Of a DNA stretch of 57,240 nucleotides, positions 28,753-38,510 are shown piece after piece; within the stretch, counting starts at the first letter, position 1; each line of letters starts with the position of its first letter. The notes under the pieces were generated by a model. The model searched no databases. It was not told the origin of the DNA and saw only the letters and a list, made by a program, of their open reading frames with translations. This DNA is from an uncultured Methylococcaceae bacterium. Lineage in GTDB: Bacteria > Pseudomonadota > Gammaproteobacteria > Methylococcales > Methylomonadaceae. The position numbers were made by a program, and so were the translations under genes. The DNA lies in contig CAIYRS010000012.1 in the NCBI GenBank assembly GCA_903928685.1, positions 1-57,240 on the forward strand, written 5' to 3'.

Positions 28753-29193
28753 CTAGTTACCGTAATGGCTGAATACTTGGGCCTTCCCTTGTTTATCAAA
28801 ACTGACCACATCATAAACATCTTTTTTACCGCCCATTTCCATACCCGGCGTACCGATTGGCATACCCGGTACGGAAATGCCCACAACGGCTGGTTTGGTT
28901 TTCAATAACTTGGCAATATCAGCCGCAGGTACGTGGCCTTCGACGACATAACTGTTAATTATCGCGGTATGGCAAGATGATAATGCCGCCTTAACGCCGT
29001 ATTGGTCTTTAATCGCTTGTACGTCGTCGGTGACAATGTCTTTAATACTGAAGTGGTTTTGCTTTAAATGCTCGACCCATTTCCCGCAACAACTACAAGA
29101 TGAGCTGCGATGGACGACAATTTCTTCTGCCATCAGCAGCGCACTGTTCAGCAACAAACTGCTTGCTAGTAATAGCTGTTTTGTAAGCTTCAT
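28753..29193 (-). CDS. DUF411 secreted metal-binding protein
   Basis: A 146-residue protein with a signal peptide (about 1-22, ALLMA/EEI) and a DUF411 domain. The CSCCGKW motif, HTAIINSYVVEGHVPA and VPGMPIGTPGMEMG are family features; the Cys and Met clusters suggest copper binding. DUF411 proteins are often encoded near copper resistance genes, but here the neighbour is hemE, 11 bp upstream, so it is probably translated from the same transcript. A role in copper handling would fit a methanotroph but is inference. Confidence 0.87.
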   Translation of the reverse strand: MKLTKQLLLASSLLLNSALLMAEEIVVHRSSSCSCCGKWVEHLKQNHFSIKDIVTDDVQAIKDQYGVKAALSSCHTAIINSYVVEGHVPAADIAKLLKTKPAVVGISVPGMPIGTPGMEMGGKKDVYDVVSFDKQGKAQVFSHYGN

Positions 29194-29204
29194 TTATTTC
29201 ACCT

Positions 29205-30269
29205 TTATTGATGATACGCGGGGCTATAGCGGTGGACGGCGTCGACCATGGCTTTTACATGTTCAGGGTTGATGTCCGGCAAAATACCATGCCCAAGGTT
29301 GAACACATGCCCGCTGCCTTGCCCATATTTTTGTAAGACGGTTTTAACTTTTTCGGTAATCACGTCGGGATTGGCATACAAAGCCACGGGATCCATATTG
29401 CCTTGTAGGGCAACTTTGCCGCCAACTCTGGCACGAGCTTTGGCTATGTCGGTTTGCCAATCTAAGCCTAGGGCATCGTAGCCGCTGTCAGCCATGCTCT
29501 CCAGCCACAAACCGCCGCCTTTGGTAAACAATATCGTCGGGATGCGTTGCCCGTCGTATTCCGTAATCAACAAGTCCCTGACTTGCTTGGCGTAGTACAA
29601 GGAAAATTCGGCGTAATCTTCGCTAGCTAACATGCCGCCCCAAGTATCGAACAGCATAACCGCCTGAGCGCCCGCCCTGATTTGTGCATTCAAATAGCTG
29701 GCGACCGATTGCGCCAATTTATCCAGCAAGATGTGCATTAATGCGGGATCGTTGTACATCAAGCCTTTGACTTTTTGGAAGCTTTTACTGCTGCCACCTT
29801 CTATCATATAGGTTGCTAAAGTCCACGGGCTGCCGGAAAAACCAATTAATGGCACGCTGCCTTGCAGGTTTTTTCTAATCAGGCTGACGGCATCTATCAC
29901 ATAGCCCAACTCTATGACGGGGTCTGGAATAGGCAGTTTTTTGATGTCTTCGGCGGTACGCAGTGGGCGCTCAAATTTTGGCCCTTCGCCTTCGGTAAAG
30001 CCTAGCCCTAAGCCCATGGCATCGGGAATGGTCAAAATATCGGAAAACAAAATGGCGGCATCAAAAGCAAAGCGCCTTAGTGGCTGTAAGGTAACTTCGC
30101 AGGCTAATTCGGGATTGGTGCATAATTTCATGAAGCTGCCCGCCTGCTCACGCACTTGCCGATATTCTGGCAGATAGCGTCCGGCTTGGCGCATCATCCA
30201 TACGGGAGTGCGGTCAATATTTTGTTTTAATAGGGCTTTTAGGAAAATATCGTTTTTTAATAAGGTCAT
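29205..30269 (-). CDS. hemE: Uroporphyrinogen decarboxylase
   Basis: A 354-residue HemE that converts uroporphyrinogen III to coproporphyrinogen III in heme synthesis. Signature [16 protein letters not shown] at about residues 22-37, the second signature [20 protein letters not shown], and the catalytic aspartate region [15 protein letters not shown] are all present. Length is normal. It lies 25 bp after the DamX-like gene and 11 bp before the DUF411 gene, at the far end of the aroK-aroB series. Confidence 0.97.
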   Translation of the reverse strand: MTLLKNDIFLKALLKQNIDRTPVWMMRQAGRYLPEYRQVREQAGSFMKLCTNPELACEVTLQPLRRFAFDAAILFSDILTIPDAMGLGLGFTEGEGPKFERPLRTAEDIKKLPIPDPVIELGYVIDAVSLIRKNLQGSVPLIGFSGSPWTLATYMIEGGSSKSFQKVKGLMYNDPALMHILLDKLAQSVASYLNAQIRAGAQAVMLFDTWGGMLASEDYAEFSLYYAKQVRDLLITEYDGQRIPTILFTKGGGLWLESMADSGYDALGLDWQTDIAKARARVGGKVALQGNMDPVALYANPDVITEKVKTVLQKYGQGSGHVFNLGHGILPDINPEHVKAMVDAVHRYSPAYHQ

Positions 30270-30294
30270 GTGTTTGTCAGTTGTTTCGATAATC

Positions 30295-31050
30295 TTAAAG
30301 GTGGCCTGTAGCGCTCAACCATTGTGCCGCTAAGGCGATGGCAACCAATATGGCAACGGCAGCGATCAATAATAGCAAGGCATGGTCGCTAGTCTTGCTG
30401 GTAACCAGTTGTGGCAGTTGTTCAAGGATACGCGCAGGAATACCTTGGCTATTGCGGTATACGGTGGCGGTTAAATGCTCAGTGATTGCATTTATGGGTA
30501 ATTTAATGGTCGATTTGGTGGCTAAATACAGCAAATAATCGCCACATTGTTTTTCAGATAACGGCGGGATTTCAATGAAATAACATTCGTCGATGATGGC
30601 ATCGGTACGGTTTTTTATAAAAATTTCATCGGGCGTTAAATTGCAGACTAGCCTTAAGCTTGGATTTTTTAAGGCATATTCTAAAAGTTGGGTGAATACA
30701 CCTGGCACCAATAAACCTGCATCATCAATAAATAATACGAATTTATTATGGCTGGTTTCTTGGTTGTGTTTTTTTAAGGGATTGTTAATTGCTTCGCCTG
30801 TTATTTCGGCTATTTGCGCGATGATAGCATCGAAATTCATATCCGCCGTTGCTGAAAGCAAACAGTGCTGCCAGGCATTTTTTTTCCGCTCTATCAACGC
30901 CTTAACTAAGGTGCTTTTGCCTATGCCTTTGGGGCCGCAGACGATGGTGGCTTGGCTGGAATTAGCGACCAGATGGATTAACAATTCTAGTTTTTCACTA
31001 CGTTCCTTACTGATGAAGGCATCATCAACAAGCAATAAGGTATCATTCAT
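30295..31050 (-). CDS. DamX-like AAA ATPase without SPOR domain
   Basis: A 251-residue protein with an ExeA/GspA-like ATPase domain: Walker [13 protein letters not shown] near residue 40, Walker [11 protein letters not shown] near 100. A single C-terminal membrane helix (about 228-245) is followed by only a few residues. In many gamma-proteobacteria the gene after aroB is damX, whose product adds a periplasmic SPOR domain that binds septal peptidoglycan. That domain is absent here, and only 25 bp separate the stop from hemE, so no remnant exists. It probably acts at the inner membrane, in division or pilus function. Confidence 0.72.
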   Translation of the reverse strand: MNDTLLLVDDAFISKERSEKLELLIHLVANSSQATIVCGPKGIGKSTLVKALIERKKNAWQHCLLSATADMNFDAIIAQIAEITGEAINNPLKKHNQETSHNKFVLFIDDAGLLVPGVFTQLLEYALKNPSLRLVCNLTPDEIFIKNRTDAIIDECYFIEIPPLSEKQCGDYLLYLATKSTIKLPINAITEHLTATVYRNSQGIPARILEQLPQLVTSKTSDHALLLLIAAVAILVAIALAAQWLSATGHL

Positions 31051-31054
31051 GCGC

Positions 31055-32152
31055 TTAGTTTACGGCTGTGTTACTTTTGCCATAAGCCATTAATGTCTCC
31101 AAAATCAATTTGCTATCGACACCCATAGGCAATGTGGCTAAGCCAATTTTTTCTAACAAAATCACCCGAATTTGTCCGTCCACATTTTTCTTATCAACGG
31201 CCATCAATTGTAAAAATTGCTCAGCCGCCAATTGCGGTGGTGGTATCACAGGCAAATTTGCCGCGGTTAATAGGGCAATAATCCGCGTTACATCGGCATC
31301 ATTCAACCAACCCATTCTTCTGGATAAGTCCGCTGCTTGACACATACCAATAGCCACCGCTTCGCCGTGCAGATATTCGCCATAGCCCATGCCAGTTTCT
31401 ATGGCATGTCCGAAAGTGTGGCCTAAATTTAGGGTGGCGCGGATACCGGATTCGGTTTCATCTTCACCGACGATTTCGGCTTTATTGATGCAGGATTGTT
31501 TAATGGCATAAGCCAAGGCAACTTTATCTCTCGCTAATAAGGCGGTGATGTTTTCTTCTAGCCACTCAAAAAAGCTAATATCCCTGATGAGTCCGTATTT
31601 AATCACTTCGGCAATTCCGGCTGACAATTGCCGATCATCTAGGGTATCTAAGACATCGGCGTCTGCAATAACACATTGGGGCTGGTAGAACGCGCCTATC
31701 ATGTTTTTGCCGAGCGGGTGGTTAACGCCTGTTTTGCCACCTACTGAGGAATCAACTTGTGCCAGCAAAGTGGTGGGGATTTGCAGGAATGCCATGCCAC
31801 GTTGGTAACAAGCGGCGGCAAAACCGCCCATGTCACCAATGACACCACCACCTAAAGCAATCAATGTGGCGTTACGGCTAAAACGTTTTGCCAATAGTTG
31901 GTCAAAAATCAAGCTGACCGTATCCAAGGTTTTGTACTGTTCACCATCCGGCAAAACAATCTGTTCAACATTATACGACTGCAAGTTGTTGAGTAATTGC
32001 TGCAAATACAGAGGTGCAACGGTGGTATTGGTGACTACCAAGACTTGTTTGGATTTAATGTGCTTAGTTAATAACTCCGCACAAGTTAATAAGCCTGCAC
32101 CAATATAAATGGGGTAACTGCGGCTTCCCAGTTCTACAATTAATTCTTCCAT
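31055..32152 (-). CDS. aroB: 3-dehydroquinate synthase
   Basis: A 365-residue AroB that closes DAHP to 3-dehydroquinate, step two of the shikimate pathway. NAD-binding and active-site segments are present: [52 protein letters not shown], and the zinc ligands in [12 protein letters not shown] and [11 protein letters not shown]. It overlaps aroK by one base and is followed 4 bp later by the DamX-like gene. Confidence 0.97.
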   Translation of the reverse strand: MEELIVELGSRSYPIYIGAGLLTCAELLTKHIKSKQVLVVTNTTVAPLYLQQLLNNLQSYNVEQIVLPDGEQYKTLDTVSLIFDQLLAKRFSRNATLIALGGGVIGDMGGFAAACYQRGMAFLQIPTTLLAQVDSSVGGKTGVNHPLGKNMIGAFYQPQCVIADADVLDTLDDRQLSAGIAEVIKYGLIRDISFFEWLEENITALLARDKVALAYAIKQSCINKAEIVGEDETESGIRATLNLGHTFGHAIETGMGYGEYLHGEAVAIGMCQAADLSRRMGWLNDADVTRIIALLTAANLPVIPPPQLAAEQFLQLMAVDKKNVDGQIRVILLEKIGLATLPMGVDSKLILETLMAYGKSNTAVN

Positions 32153-32682
32153 TAGTTTCTATGTATACTTTGATAAGCTTCCAAAATACGTCCAACAACA
32201 TCTTTACTGGACATCACGCCAGTATCTACTTTGAAATCAGCACAAGACAAGTACAAAGGTTCACGCTGGACAAACAAGGTTTCGATACGCGCACGGGGGT
32301 TTTCTGTTTGTAATAATGGCCGTTGCGTATCCCGGCGAGTGCGCTCTACGATACGGTCAATCGAACACTGTAAGTACACGATAAAGCCATTTTTTTTCAA
32401 TATATTGCGGTTTTCTTCACGGAGAATGGCGCCGCCGCCAGTAGCCAAAACAATGCCGCGCATTTCCGCTAATTGTTGGATCATTTTTTGTTCCCTATCA
32501 CGGAAACCATCTTCACCTTCAAATTCAAAGATGGTTGGGATATCCACTCCCGTCCTTTCTTCAATTGCCTTATCACTATCATAAAAAGGCAATTTCAAGG
32601 CTTTAGCCAATTGCCTGCCTATGGTGGTTTTTCCTGCCCCCATTAGGCCAACTAAATAGATATTTTCTGATTCTGCCATCAA
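32152..32682 (-). CDS. aroK: Shikimate kinase
   Basis: A 176-residue kinase that phosphorylates shikimate. Walker [13 protein letters not shown] at about residues 12-23, shikimate-binding [11 protein letters not shown] and GEDGFRDRE, then [14 protein letters not shown], and the lid RDTQRPLL. It overlaps aroB by one base. A strong terminator lies between pilQ and this gene, so aroK probably also has its own promoter in the 75 bp upstream. Confidence 0.96.
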   Translation of the reverse strand: MMAESENIYLVGLMGAGKTTIGRQLAKALKLPFYDSDKAIEERTGVDIPTIFEFEGEDGFRDREQKMIQQLAEMRGIVLATGGGAILREENRNILKKNGFIVYLQCSIDRIVERTRRDTQRPLLQTENPRARIETLFVQREPLYLSCADFKVDTGVMSSKDVVGRILEAYQSIHRN

Positions 32683-32757
32683 AATGCCTTGCCGATGTAA
32701 AAATTACTGTAACGTTTATGGTAAATAAACGGTTTTCGTAGCGAAACTTTAAACATT

Positions 32758-32785
32758 AAAAAAGGGGGCATTATGCCCCCTTTTT
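32758..32785 (-). terminator. Terminator after pilQ
   Basis: A stem of AGGGGGCA and TGCCCCCT around TTA or TAA, with A/T runs on both sides. On the minus strand it lies 18 bp after the pilQ stop and is followed by TTTTTTT. It should separate the pilMNOPQ transcript from aroK-aroB. Confidence 0.8.
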
Positions 32786-32803
32786 GCCTATCCGTAAAAA
32801 CTA

Positions 32804-35194
32804 TCAATTATCATTAGCGTCATCCTTTACAATTTTTGGTGTTACAAAAATCAACAATTCTGATTTGGAGTCCGTGTTATTGTTATTCTTAAACAAGAAA
32901 CCAATACCAGGCAAATCACCAAAAAACGGTATTTTTTTCACTTCACTAGCTTCCGTACCTTCAAAAACCCCACCTAAAACAACAGTTTCGCCATCGTTTA
33001 CACGGACACTGGTTTTTAATTCTCGCTTAAATATTACCCTTTCGCCATTGGTGGTGGCTGAAGTATCCTGTAAATCATTTTTAGTAATAAAAAGCCCCAT
33101 AATAATACTACCTTCAGGCGTAATTTGTGGGAGAACCCCGAGTTGTAATAATGCATCTACGAAAGTAGTATTCGTACCATTAAGACCACTGAAAGACAAA
33201 TACGGTATTCTTTTACCGGATTGAATGGTTGCAAGACAACGGTCTGAGGTCATGATTCTTGGATTCGCCAAAACCTCACCTCTCTTATCGTTCTGTAATG
33301 CTGATAACTCAAGATTCAAGACATAATCAGCGCCTTTCACTAAAGTCATGCCTAATGCGCCATAAGGGTTAGTAGCACCTAAATCGACCAACATATCGTT
33401 AATGGTAGCATTGGCCCCTGTACCATTAAATTTTGCTACGCTATCTGTAATGGTAGTTGATCCTGTTGCCATATTACCCTGAGTCCCAGAACCACCTAAG
33501 GCAAATTGAGTACCATTTCCAACATCCATATTCTTGCCAACACCAAATTTTACTCCTAATTCTTTGGCGAATCCGCTGGTCGCAATTACAATTCGCGATT
33601 CAATCATTACCTGACGAACAGGCACATCTAGCTTGAGAATGAGTTTTTTTACTTCTTCCAATCGTTTTGCAGTTTCTCTAACGATTAACGTATTCGTCCG
33701 AGAATCCACAACCGCAGAACCACGCGGTGACAACAAACTAAACTTATCAGATTTATTTTCGTCTTGACTACGAATTTGCTCTTGAATACCAGAACCACCC
33801 TGACCTTGTCCGCCAGCACCTCCGCCAGCACCTGCTGTACCACCCGTAGAACCTGTTGTTGCACCGGATGATGATGTGGTTGTCGTCCCTCCGGTCAATA
33901 AATCTGCTGCATTAACCTTAACGCAACTACCTAAATTACTGGCATCATAACCGAACAGCAAATTTCTAAAATCATCGGCTTTGGCGTAGTTGATTTTAAT
34001 GTATTCGGTAATTAATGGATCAACTTGCTCGACAATACGCTCAGTTTCTTGTTGTTTTTTCTTATAATCTTTAATTTTGTCCAAAGGTGAAACTAGGGTG
34101 ACGTTGCCTGTTTCAAACTTACCTAACTCCTTGGTCATCATTATAAAATCTAAGGCTTCATCCCAAGGGACATCATCAAGTTTGATGGTAATTGTTCCAG
34201 TTACATCATCACCCGCAACGACATTTTGACCAGTAAATTCCGACAAAATAGCAATCACACTGCGTATTTCTATATCTTGGAAATTCAATGATAAGCGTTC
34301 ACCAGTATATTTTGACCGGGTCTTTTCTAAGGCTTGTTTTTCTTGCAAACTTAGCGGCCTGAACTCAACCGTAAGCAGCCCATCTGACTGTATTAAAGAA
34401 TAATCATAAAGGTTATTTTGGGTAGAAACGGTAATTTTAGTTTCTTGTCCTGAATAAGTAGTATCGATAAATTTCACTGGCGTAGCAAACTCTGAAACAT
34501 CCAAACGCTTAGAGAGATTTGCTGATAACTTAGTATTCATAAAGCTGACAACTATTTTGCCCGCATCTTCTTTGGTATTTACCACGGTGTTCGGGTTTGC
34601 CAATGATATTAAAATGCGGCCTTCGCCTTTTTCACCGCGTTTAAAATCAAAACCGCTTATAGCTTGCTCTGGCAATAATGAGGTTACAGCTGGATTGGGA
34701 AAGCCAATTGGCCTAACAGGCGGTAGCTTTGAAACAACTGGCTCTTTGCTTGGCACATTAGCAAGCTTGCTAGGTGATAACGTCAACAACACTTTATTGC
34801 CTAATGTTTTAGTTTCAAACGCTGTTGTTTCTAATAAGTTGATGACTATACGCACCCTATCTTTAGCTTCTGCAACATAGATACTAGTAGCAGGCCCTTG
34901 ATTGACAGGGTACATTTTTTTAGTCAGCTTGCTTTTTACCCCGACAAAATCCAAGGCAATTCTCGCTGGATTGGTTGTCTGAAATACTTTAGGTGCAATG
35001 GCAGAATTACTCATTTCCAACTGTATCTGAAGCTTATCACCTGACAACTTACTAACATCCAATGCAGAAATGGCTAGTTCGTCAGCTTTGACAAAAGCTA
35101 TATGAAATATAAACAGAAATAGGCCCAATCCAATGCGTGCGTATAGTGTTCGCCCGATTTTATTCACCATAATGCCACCATGTTTGTTATTCAT
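32804..35194 (-). CDS. pilQ: Type IV pilus secretin PilQ
   Basis: A 796-residue outer-membrane secretin through which the type IV pilus exits. A signal peptide (about 15-37) is followed by two AMIN domains (about 40-130 and 190-290) that bind peptidoglycan, short N-domains (about 310-520), and the secretin domain (about 570-790) with VLANPRIMTSDRCLATIQSG and the end signature NDGETVVLGGVFEG. A Gly/Ser/Thr-rich stretch of about 40 residues (near 430-475) interrupts the N1 region. GAGGA precedes the ATG. Last gene of pilMNOPQ. Confidence 0.96.
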   Translation of the reverse strand: MNNKHGGIMVNKIGRTLYARIGLGLFLFIFHIAFVKADELAISALDVSKLSGDKLQIQLEMSNSAIAPKVFQTTNPARIALDFVGVKSKLTKKMYPVNQGPATSIYVAEAKDRVRIVINLLETTAFETKTLGNKVLLTLSPSKLANVPSKEPVVSKLPPVRPIGFPNPAVTSLLPEQAISGFDFKRGEKGEGRILISLANPNTVVNTKEDAGKIVVSFMNTKLSANLSKRLDVSEFATPVKFIDTTYSGQETKITVSTQNNLYDYSLIQSDGLLTVEFRPLSLQEKQALEKTRSKYTGERLSLNFQDIEIRSVIAILSEFTGQNVVAGDDVTGTITIKLDDVPWDEALDFIMMTKELGKFETGNVTLVSPLDKIKDYKKKQQETERIVEQVDPLITEYIKINYAKADDFRNLLFGYDASNLGSCVKVNAADLLTGGTTTTSSSGATTGSTGGTAGAGGGAGGQGQGGSGIQEQIRSQDENKSDKFSLLSPRGSAVVDSRTNTLIVRETAKRLEEVKKLILKLDVPVRQVMIESRIVIATSGFAKELGVKFGVGKNMDVGNGTQFALGGSGTQGNMATGSTTITDSVAKFNGTGANATINDMLVDLGATNPYGALGMTLVKGADYVLNLELSALQNDKRGEVLANPRIMTSDRCLATIQSGKRIPYLSFSGLNGTNTTFVDALLQLGVLPQITPEGSIIMGLFITKNDLQDTSATTNGERVIFKRELKTSVRVNDGETVVLGGVFEGTEASEVKKIPFFGDLPGIGFLFKNNNNTDSKSELLIFVTPKIVKDDANDN

Positions 35195-35207
35195 TCTTTA
35201 TCCTCAA

Positions 35208-35765
35208 TCACTCTGCCAACGCTAATGAAGTTTGTTGCTCACGCCATGTTCCTGGTTTATCTGGCACTATTTCCATCAATTCCACCTTGTCAGTAGTGAT
35301 ACGTATGATCTTGCCAAAATTCTTACCCATGTAATTGCCTACTTGTACCCGATGAACAGTTTTGTCAGACGCTTTTATTAAACCCCATAGCTTCTTACTT
35401 TTAATAACTGTGCCTACCATTTTTAAACCATCCAAAGGAAATGCTTCAAGTTCTTCTTTACGTCGCTGGAAATCCGGCTTCAATCCATTGCCAGATCCGT
35501 CACCATTATTTTGTAACTCTGGATGATCTAATGGCTTAAAAGGATCGCGTAAAACTTCATCTTTATAGCTAAATTGCTCTACAGGCTTTATTTCTGGGAG
35601 CTTTTCAATCGCCATTTTAGGCTTTGCTTTTATACCAAGGATATATTGGCTTAAATCAGAAAAGTCATCACTACCGCAACCAACCAACATGCTTAGCATC
35701 GTTAAGACCATTAACTGTGATTTTTTAGCCTTAGATGTTTTCATTGATAACTTTTTATCATTCAT
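35208..35765 (-). CDS. pilP: Type IV pilus lipoprotein PilP
   Basis: The inner-membrane lipoprotein that links the PilMNO platform to the PilQ secretin. The frame opens at 35858, but the ATG at 35765 has GGAG 6 nt upstream, avoids overlap with pilO and gives 185 residues. The lipobox is SMLVGC, with the acylated cysteine near residue 30. The C-terminal beta domain contains LDGLKMVGTVIKSKKLWGLIKASD and VHRVQVGNYMGKNFGKI, typical of PilP. It ends 13 bp before pilQ. Confidence 0.93.
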   Translation of the reverse strand: MNDKKLSMKTSKAKKSQLMVLTMLSMLVGCGSDDFSDLSQYILGIKAKPKMAIEKLPEIKPVEQFSYKDEVLRDPFKPLDHPELQNNGDGSGNGLKPDFQRRKEELEAFPLDGLKMVGTVIKSKKLWGLIKASDKTVHRVQVGNYMGKNFGKIIRITTDKVELMEIVPDKPGTWREQQTSLALAE

Positions 35766-35787
35766 ATTTGGCTCCATTAACCAAAAC

Positions 35788-36435
35788 TTATTTGACAGTG
35801 CCAACTTTTCTCTTTCTTTCCGAAGATTTACCAGAAGAAGTGCCATCTGAATTTTCATTATAAGTTTTTATAACCGCATTCATTAATATCAAATCTGAAC
35901 TGCCGCCAATTTTAGTTGCGCTGTAGGGTATTAGATTGATGTCATGAACGGTGACAATTCTAGGCAATGATGCTAACCCACTTATAAATAAACCTAGCTG
36001 ATCGTATTTACCTACTACTTGAAGATTAATAGGCAGTTCCGAATAAAAATCTTTATTAATGGAAATGCTTGGCTTAAATAATTTAAATTCTAGGCCGTTA
36101 CTTAAACCCATTTGTGAAATATCAACCAATAAGCTAGCCACTTCTTCTTTTGTCGGCATTTGCTGAATCATTTCATACAACTGCGCCTCAATTTGCGTCA
36201 GTTGCACTTCATAATCGTGCAAATTATTGGCTTTATTTTGTTTTCGTTCAAACTCGGCTTTTAAATCAAGTTCTTTCTTTTCAGAATCTTCCAATTCAGT
36301 TATTTGTGGCAGTGTGTCTAAATAAACCCAAGCTCCTGCTAAAACCAAACTGACAATGCCGATAAATCCAGCTTTAACAACGCCAGGCCAAGATCCAGAA
36401 GCATTAAAATCCCAATTAATATCGGAAAGGTTCAT
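35788..36435 (-). CDS. pilO: Type IV pilus inner-membrane protein PilO
   Basis: A 215-residue bitopic protein: short cytoplasmic start, one membrane helix (about 23-43), a coiled-coil region (about 45-105) and a ferredoxin-like periplasmic domain (about 110-190; LQVVGKYDQLGLFISGLASLPRIVTVHDI). It dimerises with PilN and contacts PilP. The start overlaps pilN by 4 bp. The C-terminus ends in a basic tail, SERKRKVGTVK. Confidence 0.93.
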   Translation of the reverse strand: MNLSDINWDFNASGSWPGVVKAGFIGIVSLVLAGAWVYLDTLPQITELEDSEKKELDLKAEFERKQNKANNLHDYEVQLTQIEAQLYEMIQQMPTKEEVASLLVDISQMGLSNGLEFKLFKPSISINKDFYSELPINLQVVGKYDQLGLFISGLASLPRIVTVHDINLIPYSATKIGGSSDLILMNAVIKTYNENSDGTSSGKSSERKRKVGTVK

Positions 36436-37016
36436 CGTCCACCTCCTTTTTCTGGGTCATTTCCAGCATTATTTTTTGCAGCTTGCTTAGCCTTTAAGAC
36501 AAAATCACTTAATTGCCCCTTTTCATTTTTATCAGGGGTTCTAATGACATCAAGCTTTGGGTCAGTTAACCACATGGATGCTTCAATCCCTTTCATAAAA
36601 GCAGACACTCGCGCATTAGATTCTGACTTACCTTCAAAAGTAACACCATTGCCTAATTGCATAAATTTACTTATAAAAATCCCATCAGGGGTGACCCGTG
36701 GAATCTCATCAAACAAATGCACAATTTCTGGACGGCTAGTTTGCAATTTGGTGATCAAATCAATTTTTGCCAGCAATTTGGCTTTCTTTTCTTCGATACT
36801 TTTGATGGCTACTATTTTTTCATCGAGAATCGCAATTTCTTTTTGTAACATTTCGTTTCTTGTATCTTGATAGGACTTTTCACCATCAATGTACATGTGC
36901 GTTAAACCTAATATTAAGCCTGTTACGAGAACTGCTAAAAAAATCGCATTGATAAAATCCTTTTTCTTTTTATTTCGAAGCTCTTCCCGCCAAGGAAGTA
37001 AGTTGATTTTTGCCAT
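36432..37016 (-). CDS. pilN: Type IV pilus inner-membrane protein PilN
   Basis: A 194-residue bitopic protein. The cytoplasmic N-terminus MAKINLLPWREELR carries the INLLPWR motif that binds a groove on PilM. A membrane helix (about 23-42), a coiled coil and a small periplasmic domain (FEGKSESNARVSAFMKGIEAS) follow. It overlaps pilM by one base and pilO by 4 bp, so the three are translationally coupled. Confidence 0.94.
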   Translation of the reverse strand: MAKINLLPWREELRNKKKKDFINAIFLAVLVTGLILGLTHMYIDGEKSYQDTRNEMLQKEIAILDEKIVAIKSIEEKKAKLLAKIDLITKLQTSRPEIVHLFDEIPRVTPDGIFISKFMQLGNGVTFEGKSESNARVSAFMKGIEASMWLTDPKLDVIRTPDKNEKGQLSDFVLKAKQAAKNNAGNDPEKGGGR

Positions 37017-38077
37017 TAGTCAAAACTCCTCACAGCCAATCCGCAGGCAATCATCAAAGCAGGCGCATCATTACTCAATAATTGGGGCTTTACCTTGCTC
37101 GATAGCGTCATATTAACAAAAGGGTTTGCGATATAAACAGGAATACCAAGGCTTTTTTCTACCAACTGTTCAATGCCTTGTATTGATGCACAACCACCTG
37201 CCAAAATCATCCTGTCAACACTTTTGTTGGCGCTTGAAGACATAAAAAACTGCAGTGCCCTTTGTATTTGCTGGACGACGGCTCGTTTAAATGGCTCTAA
37301 AATATCAGCTGTATAGTTGTCAGGTAAGCCTCCATGCCTTTTTGCCAAGCCAGCTTCTTCATAGGATAAGCCGTAACGCCTTTGAATTTCTTCTGTTAAC
37401 TGTTTGCCACCAAAACCTTGTTCCCGTGTGTAAATGCTTTTGCTATCTGATAAAACATTCAGGGTAGTAATTGTGGAGCCAATATCAACAATCGCCACCG
37501 TTTGACCATCAATTGAATCAACAAACTGATCGGACAGTAAGCTAAAAGCATGTTCCATTGCAAAAGCTTCTATATCAACTATATTGGTTTTTAACCCAGC
37601 TCTTAATAATGCTTCAACCCGATTATCAACATTTTCCTTTCTTGAAGCTGCCAATAAAACATCCACTAATTCAGGATTGCTTTCGTTGACACCTTGCACT
37701 TCGAAATCAAAACTCACTTCATCTAAGGCATAAGGCACATACTGATCGGCTTCAATCATTATCTGCTCTTCCATTTCATCCGGCGTCAAAGTGCCATCCA
37801 TAGCAATGATTTTGGTCATCACCGACGAACCTGAAACTGCGACTGTAGCCTCCTTCAATTTCGTACCAGATTGCTTTAAGGCCGCTCTGATGGTATCTGC
37901 GATCAGGTCAACATTGGCGATATTCTTATCGATCACAGCATCTTTTGGCAAAGCGGCAACGGCATAACTTTCAATCCGGTAACGGTTTGCGACTTTGCTT
38001 AGCTCCAGCAACTTTACCGCTGCTGAGCTGATATCAATGCTAAGAACAGTATTCTGCTTACGACTAAACCAGTTCAT
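37016..38077 (-). CDS. pilM: Type IV pilus assembly ATPase-like protein PilM
   Basis: A 353-residue actin-like protein of the PilM family, on the cytoplasmic side of the pilus platform. It shows the actin-like phosphate motifs LSIDISSAAVKLLELS near the start and VAIVDIGSTITTLNVL near 200, and AGGCASIQGIEQLVEKSLGIPV near 300. It recruits PilN through its INLLPWR motif. AAGG lies 7 nt before the ATG. It is the first gene of pilMNOPQ. Confidence 0.95.
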   Translation of the reverse strand: MNWFSRKQNTVLSIDISSAAVKLLELSKVANRYRIESYAVAALPKDAVIDKNIANVDLIADTIRAALKQSGTKLKEATVAVSGSSVMTKIIAMDGTLTPDEMEEQIMIEADQYVPYALDEVSFDFEVQGVNESNPELVDVLLAASRKENVDNRVEALLRAGLKTNIVDIEAFAMEHAFSLLSDQFVDSIDGQTVAIVDIGSTITTLNVLSDSKSIYTREQGFGGKQLTEEIQRRYGLSYEEAGLAKRHGGLPDNYTADILEPFKRAVVQQIQRALQFFMSSSANKSVDRMILAGGCASIQGIEQLVEKSLGIPVYIANPFVNMTLSSKVKPQLLSNDAPALMIACGLAVRSFD

Positions 38078-38510
38078 GACATACCTTCAAATATTTGATC
38101 ATAAGTGTAATCCATAAATTTCAGACATTTGTCTCTTTGATTCAACGCAATGGCTTATAGTTGACTAGCATTTTCTTGCACAGATTTTTTTGAACATTTA
38201 TGCGCCGATTTTTGGCTTAGCATTAATTTCAACCATCTAGGGGTTTTATAGACGAAAGTTTTCACATTTGTAGAAAACCAAGGTGATTTTGCTGTAAAAA
38301 ATGATTTTAGTGCGCTGCACTGGCTTTAACTGGCAACTAAAAAATAGCTAATTAACAACAAACATACTTAATTGATAGGATATTTAGTCGTAATAGTACT
38401 TTATTGCGGCAGAATACCGGAATTATTTTACAAGGCTATTAAGATTAAATCTTAATATATTTTCTAACTCTATGAAAATAAAGATAGAGCATTTTTTAAA
38501 GTTGCCCAAA
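38078..38510. other. Gene-free stretch between nadE and pilM
   Basis: A 433-bp AT-rich gap with no convincing open frame. It must hold the pilMNOPQ promoter; TATGAT on the minus strand (near 38098-38103) is a possible -10, but no good -35 was found. A perfect small palindrome, TTAAGATT-A-AATCTTAA, lies at 38439-38455, and a weak CTCTAT/ATAGAG stem lies near 38470 just beyond the nadE stop. Confidence 0.5.

Noticed and set aside
30270-30294. Remnant of a SPOR domain downstream of the DamX-like gene
   Set aside because: The 25 bp available before hemE are too short for any remnant.
38090-38130. Sigma-70 promoter for pilM (TATGAT at 38098-38103)
   Set aside because: The -10 is plausible but there is no acceptable -35 at 16-18 bp, so it is mentioned only in the gap description.
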